This document shows positions 18,371 to 27,184 of a stretch of DNA of 64,000 bases, piece after piece. The notes beneath the pieces were generated by a model, which was given only the letters and a program-made list of their open reading frames with translations, was not told the DNA's origin and did not search any database. The position numbers and the translations under genes were made by a program. Each line of letters starts with the position of its first letter. The stretch's first letter is position 1. The DNA is from Candidatus Pantoea formicae (GTDB lineage: Bacteria; Pseudomonadota; Gammaproteobacteria; Enterobacterales; Enterobacteriaceae): NCBI RefSeq assembly GCF_011752625.1, contig NZ_VWXD01000001.1, positions 558,001 through 622,000 on the forward strand, given 5' to 3'.

Positions 18371-18558
18371 TACCGCCTACTTAATCGTTTATTTACTCAG
18401 TTTTTTGCAGCGCGCAGTGTAAAGCACAATGGCTGCGCAGACCACGTCTTTACCTCAAGTCTGGACGAGAAATTTCTCTAGTGCGAGTCGAGGGGCAAAT
18501 TCGTCAGAGGGGCAAAAATTGGTTATCATCCGCATCCCTTTGTCAGTCGGTACGTTTG

Positions 18559-19257
18559 ATGTCCCAGATCGTCGATAACTTTGTTGCTCCCCCGTGCGCA
18601 GATCAGATAGAAATGCTCTATCAGGATCAGCACCTGTTGCTGATCAACAAGCCTTCTGGCCTGCTCAGCCTATCGGGAAAAAATCCGCAAAATCGTGATT
18701 CGGTGCATTATCGTCTGGTAAAAGATTTTCCCGGCTGCACGTTGGTACATCGTCTGGATTTTGGCACCTCAGGTTTGATGGTGATTGCGCGCAACAAATC
18801 CATCAACGCCGCCTTGTGTCAGCAGTTCAGCGAGCGCAGCGTGACTAAAATTTATAGTGCGTTACTTTGTGGACATCTGAAGGACGAAGAAGGGCTAATC
18901 GACGCTGCCATTGCGAAAGACCCGGCGCTGTTCCCATTGATGTCGATTTGCACTATCAACGGCAAACCTGCGCGCTCGCGCTATCAGGTCATTGAACGAG
19001 TTAATCTCGAGCAGGGCGATGGGCGAATGCTACCAGTCACGCGGGTGCAACTACTCCCGGAAACCGGCCGCACTCACCAATTAAGGATTCACTGCCAGCA
19101 GCTTGGACATCCAATATTAGGATGCGATTTGTACGGCGGCCTGACGTTACCAGGCACAGAGCAGACAACACGATTGATGCTGCATGCTAGCGAGTTGCAT
19201 TTTGTGCATCCCGTCAGCGAAAAGCCATTCATCGTGCGTAATGCCAGTCCGTTCTGA
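18559..19257 (+). CDS. RluA family pseudouridine synthase
   Basis: The 232-residue enzyme has the RluA-type catalytic aspartate in LVHRLDFGTSGLMV, the NKPSGLLSLSG motif near residue 33, and TGRTHQLRIHCQQLGHPILG near the C-terminus. It converts a specific uridine in rRNA or tRNA to pseudouridine. Length and lack of an S4 domain match the short RluA group. The ATG at 18559 is chosen because homology begins soon after it; the ribosome site is weak. It is similar to, but not certain to be, RluA itself. Confidence 0.8.
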   Translation: MSQIVDNFVAPPCADQIEMLYQDQHLLLINKPSGLLSLSGKNPQNRDSVHYRLVKDFPGCTLVHRLDFGTSGLMVIARNKSINAALCQQFSERSVTKIYSALLCGHLKDEEGLIDAAIAKDPALFPLMSICTINGKPARSRYQVIERVNLEQGDGRMLPVTRVQLLPETGRTHQLRIHCQQLGHPILGCDLYGGLTLPGTEQTTRLMLHASELHFVHPVSEKPFIVRNASPF

Positions 19258-19272
19258 TATCGGCAGGTTTGA

Positions 19273-19812
19273 TTACCACATCAAATCATCAGGCACTTTG
19301 AAATCAGCGTACGGATCATCTTCATCCTGTACTTCCTGACTGACTGCGCTATTTAACACAATGCTGTCTGCATCGCGTTGCGCAATTTTATCCGCAACGA
19401 CCGCAGGAATAATCGCATATTCGCTTTTACCTGTGCTATCAACGACCAAACGCGCAATCGCCAATCGGCCATTGATCAGCTGTGTTTGGGTTTGCTTATC
19501 TACCGCGATTTTTTTGATGAGATTATTGTCGGTGAAGTTGAAATCAATGCTGCCTTTGGCAATGGTGAGACGGTTCATTTCAATCAACTGCTTAACCTGA
19601 GCTTTATACTCTTTGGAAAGAACAGCCTGTTTTTGTTGTTCGCTCAGCAACTTATCGCGCTCAATCTGCGCTTTCTTATTCTCTTCAACCGCTTCTCTCG
19701 CTTCACGCGCCTGCACGCGCGACTTCTTGGCGGTTCTCTGGACTTTGTCCATCTTTTTGCTGGAGACCAATCCCGCTTTGAGCATTTGCTCCTGTAAGGT
19801 TAGCTTTGTCAT
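19273..19812 (-). CDS. yaiL: YaiL (DUF2058) family protein
   Basis: The 179-residue protein has the same length as E. coli YaiL and the same plan: an LTLQEQMLKAGLVSSKK start, a lysine/arginine-rich coiled-coil (residues about 20-75) and a C-terminal domain ending in a DDPYADFKVPDDLMW tail. It is described as nucleoid- or polynucleotide-associated with no defined reaction. Confidence 0.85.
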   Translation of the reverse strand: MTKLTLQEQMLKAGLVSSKKMDKVQRTAKKSRVQAREAREAVEENKKAQIERDKLLSEQQKQAVLSKEYKAQVKQLIEMNRLTIAKGSIDFNFTDNNLIKKIAVDKQTQTQLINGRLAIARLVVDSTGKSEYAIIPAVVADKIAQRDADSIVLNSAVSQEVQDEDDPYADFKVPDDLMW

Positions 19813-19895
19813 TTTCGTTCCTAAACCCGATGAATAATCCGCGGGATTATACCTGCAATGGCGGGGCTGATCACGACGAGGTGATAAATGATGGC

Positions 19896-20276
19896 CTATC
19901 GAAGCATTACGGCAACCAAAGCCACCAATGCCGGCAGCGCCTGTACATAGAGGATTTTACGACTGGCGGTCACGGCACCGAAAATCCCGGCAATCAATAC
20001 ACAGCTCAAGAAAAAGAGGGTAACGGACACGCCGCTGTCTCCCAGCCAAAGTCCCCATAACAAGCCGGCAGCCAGAAAACCGTTATATAAACCCTGATTG
20101 GCTGCTAAAACGCGTGTTTCACGGGCAAAGTCGACACTTAATTTAAAGGCCTTACGGCCAGCCGGTGTCTCCCACAAAAACATCTCCAGCACGAGGATAT
20201 AGATATGTATTACGGCAACCAGTGTGACAAGGATATTGGCTAACACGGCAGTCCTTAATAGAAAAGTGAGGTTCAT
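19896..20276 (-). CDS. DUF1304 family membrane protein
   Basis: The 126-residue protein has four predicted membrane helices and the DUF1304 landmarks HIYILVLEMFLWETPAGRKAF and ANQGLYNGFLAAGL. The function is unknown. A GTG 13 codons further upstream is an alternative start; neither start has a clear ribosome site. Its 5' end is overlapped on the other strand by a LysR remnant. Confidence 0.75.
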   Translation of the reverse strand: MNLTFLLRTAVLANILVTLVAVIHIYILVLEMFLWETPAGRKAFKLSVDFARETRVLAANQGLYNGFLAAGLLWGLWLGDSGVSVTLFFLSCVLIAGIFGAVTASRKILYVQALPALVALVAVMLR

Positions 20277-20303
20277 GGACGGAGCCACAGAGGTCGGAAT
20301 TAT

Positions 20304-20639
20304 AATAACGCGCACTTTGTTGGTTGGTCAGAATCTCATCAGCAATTGCCAGCGGCTAAATGGATAAACCGCACGCTGCGTGGCAAGCCATGCAGAGTTG
20401 AATCCAATACCCTTGTAGGGCAGGTTGCTGCAGTGAATGCTGGACTTGGATTAGGTGTTTTGCCGCATTTTATGGCGCAAAAAAGTGGATTAAAGTGCAT
20501 CCAGCCTGACATCGGGGTTGATCAAACACTATGGCTCGTGATGCATTCAGATTTAGCCGGTTCCAGACGTGTTAGGGCCGTCGCGGACCACTTAATTGCG
20601 CTATTTGAACAGGCGAAACAGCGGTTAGCATTGCCTTAA
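20304..20639 (+). pseudogene. 5'-truncated LysR family regulator remnant
   Basis: The reading frame encodes only the last third of a LysR substrate-binding domain: FVGWSE, LPAAKWINRTL, VAAVNAGLGLGVLPHFMA and a C-terminal helix. No helix-turn-helix is present upstream; the homology runs back into the start of the oppositely oriented DUF1304 gene and then stops. The longest ORF begins at TTG 20346, but recognisable LysR sequence extends about 40 bases before it. It is probably a dead fragment left by a deletion. Confidence 0.75.
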
Positions 20640-20722
20640 AGCTTATGTCACTTCTGTTCGATTATGAGATATATTGGCAGCACAATCGTGAAAATATCTA
20701 TCTGTAGCAGGTAACAACGGCA

Positions 20723-21070
20723 ATGGCTCTGATTCCCAAAAACTACGCGCGGCTGGAAAGCGGCTACCGTGAAAAAGCACTGAAAATCTACCCTTGGGTA
20801 TGTGGGCGCTGCGCGCGCGAGTTTGTTTATTCAAATCTGCGTGAACTTACGGTTCACCATATCGATCATGACCACACCAATAACCCGGAAGATGGCAGTA
20901 ACTGGGAATTGTTATGCCTGTATTGTCATGACCATGAGCACTCGAAGTACACGGAAGCCGATCAGTACGGTACCAGCGTGGTCGCGGGCGATGACGCGCA
21001 AAAGGATGTGGGTGAGGCCACCTACAATCCGTTTGCCGATCTCAAATCCATGATGAGTAAGAAGAAGTAA
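20723..21070 (+). CDS. yajD: YajD family HNH nuclease
   Basis: The 115-residue protein has an HNH fold with zinc-type cysteine pairs, CGRC near residue 27 and CLYC near 67, plus the catalytic VHHIDHDH and HDHEHSKY. It matches E. coli YajD in size and motifs. It is predicted to cut or nick DNA; its cellular role is not established. It lies alone. Confidence 0.88.
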   Translation: MALIPKNYARLESGYREKALKIYPWVCGRCAREFVYSNLRELTVHHIDHDHTNNPEDGSNWELLCLYCHDHEHSKYTEADQYGTSVVAGDDAQKDVGEATYNPFADLKSMMSKKK

Positions 21071-21107
21071 AGCTGATAATGACCGCGCCTTGTCAACATT
21101 CTGCTTG

Positions 21108-21141
21108 AGCGGTCATCAGTCTGAGCTTACTGATGACCGCT
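21108..21141. terminator. 13-bp perfect stem-loop after yajD
   Basis: AGCGGTCATCAGT and ACTGATGACCGCT pair perfectly over an eight-base loop. The related sequence TGACCGC lies about 30 bases earlier. No T run follows, so it may be a terminator, an mRNA 3'-end stabiliser or an intergenic repeat. Confidence 0.55.
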
Positions 21142-21284
21142 CTAAGTTAACCGTCGGTGTAGCGTGCACACCTTTTGGGCCTAGCCTGCAAAGAACTACA
21201 ACGGTGCTTACCGTAATTAAAAATTGGCAAAGTCAGCCACTTCTGACGTCGTTCACTTTTGATGCCAGAAACAATGACCGTCGT

Positions 21285-21740
21285 TTACATACCTGATACC
21301 ACGCGCTGCCGATGGCAATCTGCAGGTTCGAGTTTAACGCCCTGGGCGGAGATAACCTGAAGCCGCGTTATAGGTTCTCCATGCACATTATCGAGCAACA
21401 TCGAGTGTGTCTCGCCTTTGTCAAATAAATAGCATTCACCCCATTGCCGAAGCGCCACGACAATCGGAAACACCGCGCGCCCCCTTTCTGTCAGGATATA
21501 CTCCTTGTAAGCACTGCCATCTGAGGCTGGGCAAACATCAAACACGCCTATTTCAACCAAGTGCTTGAGGCGTGACGCCAGGATGTTTTTCGCCAGCCCG
21601 AGATTCTTCTGGAACTCACTGAATCTGCGCACATCATCAAATGCCTCACGAATAATCATCAAACACCAGCGCTCCCCAATGGACTCTAGCGTCCTTGCAA
21701 CAGGACATTCACTGGTCCTTAGCGATTCTTGCTTTGCCAT
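21285..21740 (-). CDS. HxlR family transcriptional regulator
   Basis: The 151-residue protein has the HxlR winged helix: CPVARTLESIGERWCLMIIRE, then RFSEFQKNLGLAKNILASRLK and a wing near YKEYILTERG. The ATG at 21740 is preferred because GAGG precedes it; an upstream GTG is in frame. It is divergent from an EamA-type exporter. HxlR proteins often repress such neighbours in response to quinones or electrophiles. Confidence 0.85.
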   Translation of the reverse strand: MAKQESLRTSECPVARTLESIGERWCLMIIREAFDDVRRFSEFQKNLGLAKNILASRLKHLVEIGVFDVCPASDGSAYKEYILTERGRAVFPIVVALRQWGECYLFDKGETHSMLLDNVHGEPITRLQVISAQGVKLEPADCHRQRVVSGM

Positions 21741-21798
21741 TTTAACTGCCTCAATCAGTGACACACTTTGCTTGGCAGATTAAGCCCCCGCAAAAGAA

Positions 21799-21857
21799 GT
21801 TGCAAAAGAAAACTCTTGCTGATTATTATGTGGTTAATCTGGTTGCAAAAAGAAACT
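21799..21857. promoter_or_regulatory. Direct repeat pair between HxlR and EamA genes
   Basis: GTTGCAAAAGAAAACT at 21799 and GTTGCAAAAAGAAACT at 21842 match at 14 of 16 positions. Starts are 43 bases apart, about four helical turns. They are candidate HxlR binding sites in the divergent promoter. Confidence 0.5.
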
Positions 21858-21897
21858 TCACAATGACTTTCCTTTTCGGGCTTGGATCAAGGGATCT

Positions 21898-22785
21898 ATG
21901 AAACTACATCATTTACTGCTCGCCGTATTGATTACAGCAATTTGGGGCGTTAATTTCTCGGTTATTAAATTAGGATTGCACTCCGTCGATCCTTTTATTC
22001 TGGCTGGTATTCGTTTTACGTTATGCGCCATTCCGGCAATCTTCTTGATTAAAAAACCGGATGTACCTTGGCGTTTTATTATTAGCTACGGCTTGATTTT
22101 CGGAATCGGTTTATGGGGCGTGGTTAATCTTGGTATTAAAACCGGTCTTTCAGCCGGAATAGCATCGCTTCTGCTGCAATTCAGTGCTTTTTTTACCCTG
22201 CTGTTAGGCAGCGTCATCTTCAAAGAAAATCTCAGTCGCTATCAAATTTGTGGATTCGCCATAGCCTGTGCCGGATTATTGAGTATTGTGTTTATCACAG
22301 ACGGTTCAGTGACTTACACCGGCATGTTATTGGTATTGTTAGGCGCAATAGCATGGAGTGTGGCCAACATCATCAATAAAAAAGCGGGGACAAAACAAGT
22401 CTTTGCGTTTTTAGTGTGGTCAAGCGCCTTTTCTCCCATTCCTCTTTTCGGGTTGGATTGGCTGATTAACGGTAGCAGTGGATACAGTTCTCTACTGAGT
22501 CAGATAGATGGTCGTGCAATAGCGTCTATTTTGTTTCAAGTCTATCCGAACACACTATTTGGATATTGGGTGTGGAATTCGCTGTTAAAACAGTATCCCG
22601 TTTCAACGGTGGCACCTTTATCCTTGCTGGTACCAGTATTTGGCATTCTGGGTTCCATGGTGATTTTTGGCGAGGGCATCTCATCCATCAAATTAATGGC
22701 GCTGTTATTGATCGTCACTGGACTGGCTGTAGGTCTGTATGGTCAGCGGCTTAAACGTTATTTTTTTGAACAACGCCGTGTGTAA
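21898..22785 (+). CDS. EamA family (DMT) transporter
   Basis: The 295-residue protein has ten predicted helices as two EamA repeats, with ITAIWGVNFSVIKLGL at the first helix and VAPLSLLVPVFGILGS late in the second repeat. It resembles E. coli EamA, an exporter of cysteine pathway metabolites, at moderate level. It is probably a metabolite exporter at the inner membrane, controlled by the divergent HxlR protein. Confidence 0.8.
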   Translation: MKLHHLLLAVLITAIWGVNFSVIKLGLHSVDPFILAGIRFTLCAIPAIFLIKKPDVPWRFIISYGLIFGIGLWGVVNLGIKTGLSAGIASLLLQFSAFFTLLLGSVIFKENLSRYQICGFAIACAGLLSIVFITDGSVTYTGMLLVLLGAIAWSVANIINKKAGTKQVFAFLVWSSAFSPIPLFGLDWLINGSSGYSSLLSQIDGRAIASILFQVYPNTLFGYWVWNSLLKQYPVSTVAPLSLLVPVFGILGSMVIFGEGISSIKLMALLLIVTGLAVGLYGQRLKRYFFEQRRV

Positions 22786-22822
22786 CTGACACCTTTCCTG
22801 CGTACAAACTTTCATTCACGTA

Positions 22823-22845
22823 AAGCGGCTTAATCCAAGCCGCTT
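22823..22845 (+). terminator. Stem-loop downstream of the EamA gene
   Basis: AAGCGGCTT and AAGCCGCTT pair perfectly over five bases. No clear T run follows, so termination may be partial. Confidence 0.5.
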
Positions 22846-22997
22846 GTCTGATTGCTCTTCCATGCCTTGAATGACAACTCCCATTCGTGTGGGCAGACAG
22901 GCTATCTAAACAACCTCACTAGGGTCAATTTTGCGATCCACTACGCATCCTTGCACTGCCCGCGTTGACAACATTTCGCCATGTTCATTAAATTTTG

Positions 22998-23036
22998 ATA
23001 CATCAAGTATACATGAAATATACATTGAAAATGCAT
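22998..23036. promoter_or_regulatory. Four ATACAT-type hexamers at exact 11-base spacing
   Basis: ATACAT occurs at 22998, 23009 and 23020, and ATGCAT at 23031, all exactly 11 bases apart and therefore on nearly the same helix face. The array is about 90 bases upstream of the DAO oxidoreductase start, within the 340-base gap after the EamA gene. It is probably a regulator-binding array. Confidence 0.5.
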
Positions 23037-23125
23037 GTCGGCTTTACGCTTTACACCACTAACAAACCCTACAGGGTGCCTGCCTAAGGGCGGTCACTAA
23101 CCTAAAGTGTACTGGAGTAACGGAA

Positions 23126-24445
23126 TTGCAAAAGATCACCTCTCTGCCCGCCGATGATTCGATGCCGGGTTGGTTCCACATCAGCGCTGCGCGCACCCCG
23201 CGTCCGGCGCATATTGGCCAGAAGAAAGCGCGTTTCGCTATAGTTGGAGCGGGTTTGACCGGTCTGGCAGCGGCGCGTCAGTTGGCGCTGAATTTCCCTC
23301 ACGATGAAGTGGTGCTGATTGAGGCGCAAGAGGTGGGTTACGGTTCGGCAGGGCGTAATGCCGGTTTTGCTATCGACGTGCCGCATGATATTGGTGCAAA
23401 GGATTACATTGGTGATGTCACCATCGCCAACAAAATTCTCAAGCTCAATACGCTGGGGCAAAATTATCTGCGCCAAATCGTCCAGGTGCATAGTATCGAA
23501 TGCCAAATGAGCGAATCCGGCAAATATCAGGCCTCAGTGGGCGAGCAGGGGACGGCGATACTTGAAGCTTATCGCAGTGGCTTGGCAAAAATTGGTCGTG
23601 ATTCCGAGATGATTGCTGGCAAAGATTTGCCAGATCACATCGGCACGTCTTATTACAAGCAGGCGCTGTTTATTCCCGGCACCATTCTGTTACAGCCTTC
23701 GGCACTGGTGAAAGGGTTAGCCGATAATCTTCCGTCTAACGTCACCTTGTATGAATACACGCCCATCACCTCAATCGATTACGGCGACAAAGTGACGCTG
23801 GTGCATGACAAGGGTAGCATCACCACCGATACGCTGATTCTCGCCAACAACGGTTTTGCCTCGCACTTTGGTTTCCTGCAGCGCCGTTTGTTGCCGACCT
23901 TCCTGTATGGCAGTCTGTCGCGTCAGCTGACGGAAGAGGAGCAAGCGCGTTTGGGCGGTAAACCGGTTTGGGGGGTGATTCCTGCTCATCCGTTTGGCAG
24001 TACCATTCGCCGCACGGTAGACAACCGCATCCTGGTCCGTAATAGCTTTAGTTTCCACCCAGACGGACGTCCGCGTGAAAAGTACTTGAAAGGGTATCTC
24101 GAAAATCACCGGAAATCCTTTGAACGCCGCTTCCCCATGCTGCCCAAAGTTGATTTCGAGTACACCTGGAGCGGCGCGATCTGCCTGTCGGAAAACCACG
24201 AAGGCTTCTTCGGTAAATTGGCTCCCAATGTTTACGGCGCCCTGTGCTGCAACGGGCTGGGGATTACGCGGGGTACGGCGACCGGTAAGTTAATTGCCGA
24301 CATGATCGCGGGCGAACGCAACGAACTGATCGATTTTCTCACTCAGTCGCCAGGCCCGAACCAAACGCCACCGGAACCTTTCCTGTCGATTGGCGTAAAT
24401 TCGGTGCTGAAGTGGGGACAATATCGCGCGGGAATGGAAGTGTAA
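23126..24445 (+). CDS. FAD-dependent oxidoreductase, DAO family (PuuB/OrdL-like)
   Basis: The 439-residue flavoprotein has an N-terminal dinucleotide motif IVGAGLTGLAAARQLA (residues about 37-53) and the DAO-family GSAGRNAGF and C-terminal NGLGITRGTATGKLIA motifs. It resembles gamma-glutamylputrescine oxidase-type amine oxidases. The start is TTG with GGAG eight bases upstream. It converges on amtB, next to the methylamine locus; an N-methyl or gamma-glutamyl amine substrate would fit, but that is inference. Confidence 0.75.
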   Translation: MQKITSLPADDSMPGWFHISAARTPRPAHIGQKKARFAIVGAGLTGLAAARQLALNFPHDEVVLIEAQEVGYGSAGRNAGFAIDVPHDIGAKDYIGDVTIANKILKLNTLGQNYLRQIVQVHSIECQMSESGKYQASVGEQGTAILEAYRSGLAKIGRDSEMIAGKDLPDHIGTSYYKQALFIPGTILLQPSALVKGLADNLPSNVTLYEYTPITSIDYGDKVTLVHDKGSITTDTLILANNGFASHFGFLQRRLLPTFLYGSLSRQLTEEEQARLGGKPVWGVIPAHPFGSTIRRTVDNRILVRNSFSFHPDGRPREKYLKGYLENHRKSFERRFPMLPKVDFEYTWSGAICLSENHEGFFGKLAPNVYGALCCNGLGITRGTATGKLIADMIAGERNELIDFLTQSPGPNQTPPEPFLSIGVNSVLKWGQYRAGMEV

Positions 24446-24455
24446 GCAACGTGAT

Positions 24456-24480
24456 GACATCCCGGACAATCCGGGATGTC
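24456..24480. terminator. 11-bp perfect stem-loop between convergent genes
   Basis: GACATCCCGGA and TCCGGGATGTC pair over a CAA loop between the DAO gene stop and the amtB stop. It is placed to end both transcripts. Confidence 0.65.
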
Positions 24481-24486
24481 GAACGG

Positions 24487-25785
24487 TTAAACGTTGCTGT
24501 TGCGGTATCCCACTTCGCCGTGTGTCGTGAGATCTAAACCATCAAATTCGTCTTCGCGGTCCACCCGTAAGCCATTACATAATACGCCTGTGAGTTTTAA
24601 CGCAATCCAACTGGTGATGGTTGAAAACAGGATACTAAAGACGATCACGCCCGCGTTGACCAACAACTGTTCGCCGATCAAGCGCCCGGCAACAAAACCA
24701 CTGCCACCTAAGCTAGTCAGGGCAAAAATTGGCGTCAGTAGGCCACCCACAATGCCGCCGATACCGTGAATGGCGAAAACATCAAAGGCATCATCCAGAT
24801 TTAAACGGTGTTTGATGAGTGTGACGAACGCCATGCAGCAGGGCGCGGTCAGGATGCCAACACAAATGGCGCCCACCGGCCCGACATAGCCGCAGGCGGG
24901 CGTAATGCCGACCATACCGGCCACAGCACCACTGACGACACCCAGCAAGCTGGGGCGTTTTTGCAGCCGCCACTCAATAAACATCCACGCCACAGCCCCC
25001 CCGAATGCCCCCAACAGCGTATTCAGCACGACCAGCATGGCGTAACCGTTAATCGCCAGTGCGCACCCGCCACAGAAACCCAGCCAGCCTAACATCAGCA
25101 TTGCACCGCCGGTCATGGTCATCGTCATGTTGTGCGGGGTGAGTGCCACGCTACCGAAGTTCTGGCGACGACCGATCATCAGCGCGGCCACTAAAGACGC
25201 AATACCGGAGTTGATGTGGACCACGTTGCCACCGGCAAAATCTTGCACCGACAAGGCCGCCATCCAACCGCCGCCCCATGCCATATGCGCCAAAGGGATG
25301 TAATTGATGGTGGCCCAGATCGCCATGAACACTAAAACCGCACTGAATTTGACTCGCTCGGCGAACGAGCCGGTGATTAATGCGGGTGTAATCGCTGCAA
25401 AGGTCATCATAAAGAAGATGTAGACGTACTCAGGCACCGTGCCGACCAGCGAATCAACCGTGATATTCTTCAGGAAAACTTTTTCACCACTGCCTATGAC
25501 GCTATTCAGCGTTTTGCCATCGGTGAAGGTAAAGCTATAGCCGTACAGCGTAAACAGAATCGCGACCAGCGCCGTGACGCTAAACACCTGCATCAACACG
25601 GACAACACATTCTTACTCTGCGCCATACCACCATAGAACAGCGCCAATCCTGGTAAGGTCATCAGCAGCACCAGCAGTGCTGTGACAAACATGAAAGCCG
25701 CGTCGCCGCTGTTTAACATTGGCGCGGCAAACGCAGGAAAGCTGCACAGCACAACAGGCAACGCGAATAGCATCGTTCGTTTCAT
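24487..25785 (-). CDS. amtB: Ammonium/methylammonium transporter AmtB
   Basis: The 432-residue protein begins with a signal peptide (residues 1-20, ending AFA) and has 11 membrane segments. It shows Amt hallmarks: GLALFYGGMAQSKN, the second-histidine motif FAIHGIGGIVGGLL, and a cytoplasmic tail EFDGLDLTTHGEVGY that in E. coli contacts GlnK. AmtB conducts ammonia and also accepts methylammonium. It lies downstream of the gmaS-mgs genes, after a terminator, and there is no glnK beside it, unlike the usual glnK-amtB operon. In this context it probably serves uptake of methylamine or recapture of released ammonia. Confidence 0.92.
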   Translation of the reverse strand: MKRTMLFALPVVLCSFPAFAAPMLNSGDAAFMFVTALLVLLMTLPGLALFYGGMAQSKNVLSVLMQVFSVTALVAILFTLYGYSFTFTDGKTLNSVIGSGEKVFLKNITVDSLVGTVPEYVYIFFMMTFAAITPALITGSFAERVKFSAVLVFMAIWATINYIPLAHMAWGGGWMAALSVQDFAGGNVVHINSGIASLVAALMIGRRQNFGSVALTPHNMTMTMTGGAMLMLGWLGFCGGCALAINGYAMLVVLNTLLGAFGGAVAWMFIEWRLQKRPSLLGVVSGAVAGMVGITPACGYVGPVGAICVGILTAPCCMAFVTLIKHRLNLDDAFDVFAIHGIGGIVGGLLTPIFALTSLGGSGFVAGRLIGEQLLVNAGVIVFSILFSTITSWIALKLTGVLCNGLRVDREDEFDGLDLTTHGEVGYRNSNV

Positions 25786-25808
25786 TACGCACCTCAGCAG
25801 TAGCAGTC

Positions 25809-25837
25809 AAAAAAACGCCTCCGCAGAGCAGAGGCGT
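25809..25837 (-). terminator. Intrinsic terminator between mgsC and amtB
   Basis: On the minus strand ACGCCTC and GAGGCGT form a seven-pair stem with a nine-base loop, followed by a run of T (plus strand caaaaaaa). It is ten bases past the mgsC stop and 24 bases before the amtB start, so amtB expression depends on read-through or a promoter hidden in this gap. Confidence 0.75.
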
Positions 25838-25846
25838 GAAGGGGAG

Positions 25847-27172
25847 TTATTTCAGGTCCTGACCGGGAATCCAGTTGGTTCCGGCCAGTGGGACGCGTGC
25901 CATGGCAGCCGCTTCCACATTTAATGCCACCAAATCTTCGGGCTCCAGATTGTGCAGATGTGATTTACCGCAGGCGCGCGCCAGAGTTTGCGCTTCAAGC
26001 GTTAACACCCGCAGGTAATTGGCGAGCTTCTTGCCAGCCAGTTCAGGATCGAGACGTTTGCTCAGCTCGGGATCTTGGGTGGTAATCCCCGCTGGATCCT
26101 TGCCTTCCTGGAAGTCGTCATAAAAACCAGCAGCTGAGCCCAGCTTTTTATACTCCTCTTCATAACGCGGATTGTTATCACCCAAGGCAATCAGTGCCGC
26201 AGTACCAATTGCCACCGCGTCGGCACCTAAGGCGATAGCTTTGGCCACATCCGCGCCATTACGGATACCGCCGGAGATGATGAGCTGTACCTCACGGTGC
26301 ACGCCCAGCTCCTGCAATGCCTGAACCGCCAGCGGGATCGCCGCCATGGTTGGAATGCCTACATGTTCGATAAACACATCCTGGGTCGCCGCTGTCCCGC
26401 CCTGCATGCCGTCGACTACCACGACATCAGCACCTGCTTGTACCGCCAGTTTCACATCATAATAAGTACGGGTTGCACCCACTTTCACGTAAATCGGCAC
26501 CTGCCAGTCAGTGATCTCACGCAGTTCCGCGATCTTAATCGCCAAATCATCCGGGCCGGTCCAGTCGGGATGACGACAGGCACTACGTTGGTCGATGCCC
26601 TGTGGCAGGCAGCGCATTTTGGCTACGCGTTCAGAGATTTTCTGTCCCAGCAACATACCGCCACCACCGGGTTTTGCACCTTGGCCGAGCACCACTTCGA
26701 TGGCGTCGGCTTTACGCAGATCGTCCGGGTTCATGCCATAACGTGATGGCAGATATTGATACACCAACTTGCTTGATTGCCCGCGCTCTTCCGGCGTCAT
26801 ACCGCCGTCACCGGTGGTGGTTGAAGTGCCGACGGCTGAAGCACCACGACCTAAGGCCTCTTTTGCCTGCGCCGACAGGGCGCCAAAACTCATGCCCGCG
26901 ATCGTCACCGGCGTACTGATCACCAGCGGCTTTTTGGCATAGCGCGTACCGAGCACCACTTCGGTACTGCATTTTTCGCGATAGCCTTCCAGCGGATAGC
27001 GCGACATGCTGGCACCGAGAAACAGCAAATCGTCGAAATGCGGCACCTGACGTTTGGCACCCCAGCCGCGGATATCATAGATGCCGGTCTCAGCGGCACG
27101 TTGGATTTCGGCAATCACCGAACGGGTATAAGTGGCGGATTCGCGTAACGCCGGATTGTATTTATCACTCAT
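25847..27172 (-). CDS. mgsC: N-methylglutamate synthase subunit C (FMN-binding glutamate synthase-like)
   Basis: The 441-residue protein is the FMN/iron-sulfur synthase domain of glutamate synthase as a free subunit. It has SFGALSAQAKEALGRGA, the GDGGMTPEERG loop, KPGGGGMLLGQKIS, the cysteine-bearing MRCLPQGIDQRSACRHPDW and the FMN phosphate region IISGGIRNGADVAKAIALGADAV. With MgsA and MgsB it would transfer nitrogen chemistry from gamma-glutamylmethylamide to N-methylglutamate. The ATG at 27172 has GGAG seven bases upstream; a GTG four codons earlier is less likely. It is 12 bases after mgsB. Without this context it would be called GlxD or GltB2-like. Confidence 0.8.
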   Translation of the reverse strand: MSDKYNPALRESATYTRSVIAEIQRAAETGIYDIRGWGAKRQVPHFDDLLFLGASMSRYPLEGYREKCSTEVVLGTRYAKKPLVISTPVTIAGMSFGALSAQAKEALGRGASAVGTSTTTGDGGMTPEERGQSSKLVYQYLPSRYGMNPDDLRKADAIEVVLGQGAKPGGGGMLLGQKISERVAKMRCLPQGIDQRSACRHPDWTGPDDLAIKIAELREITDWQVPIYVKVGATRTYYDVKLAVQAGADVVVVDGMQGGTAATQDVFIEHVGIPTMAAIPLAVQALQELGVHREVQLIISGGIRNGADVAKAIALGADAVAIGTAALIALGDNNPRYEEEYKKLGSAAGFYDDFQEGKDPAGITTQDPELSKRLDPELAGKKLANYLRVLTLEAQTLARACGKSHLHNLEPEDLVALNVEAAAMARVPLAGTNWIPGQDLK

Positions 27173-27184
27173 GGTGTTCTCCAC

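Noticed and set aside
22823..22845. Possible riboswitch after the EamA gene
   Set aside because: Only a simple nine-pair hairpin is visible, with no conserved aptamer-like structure.
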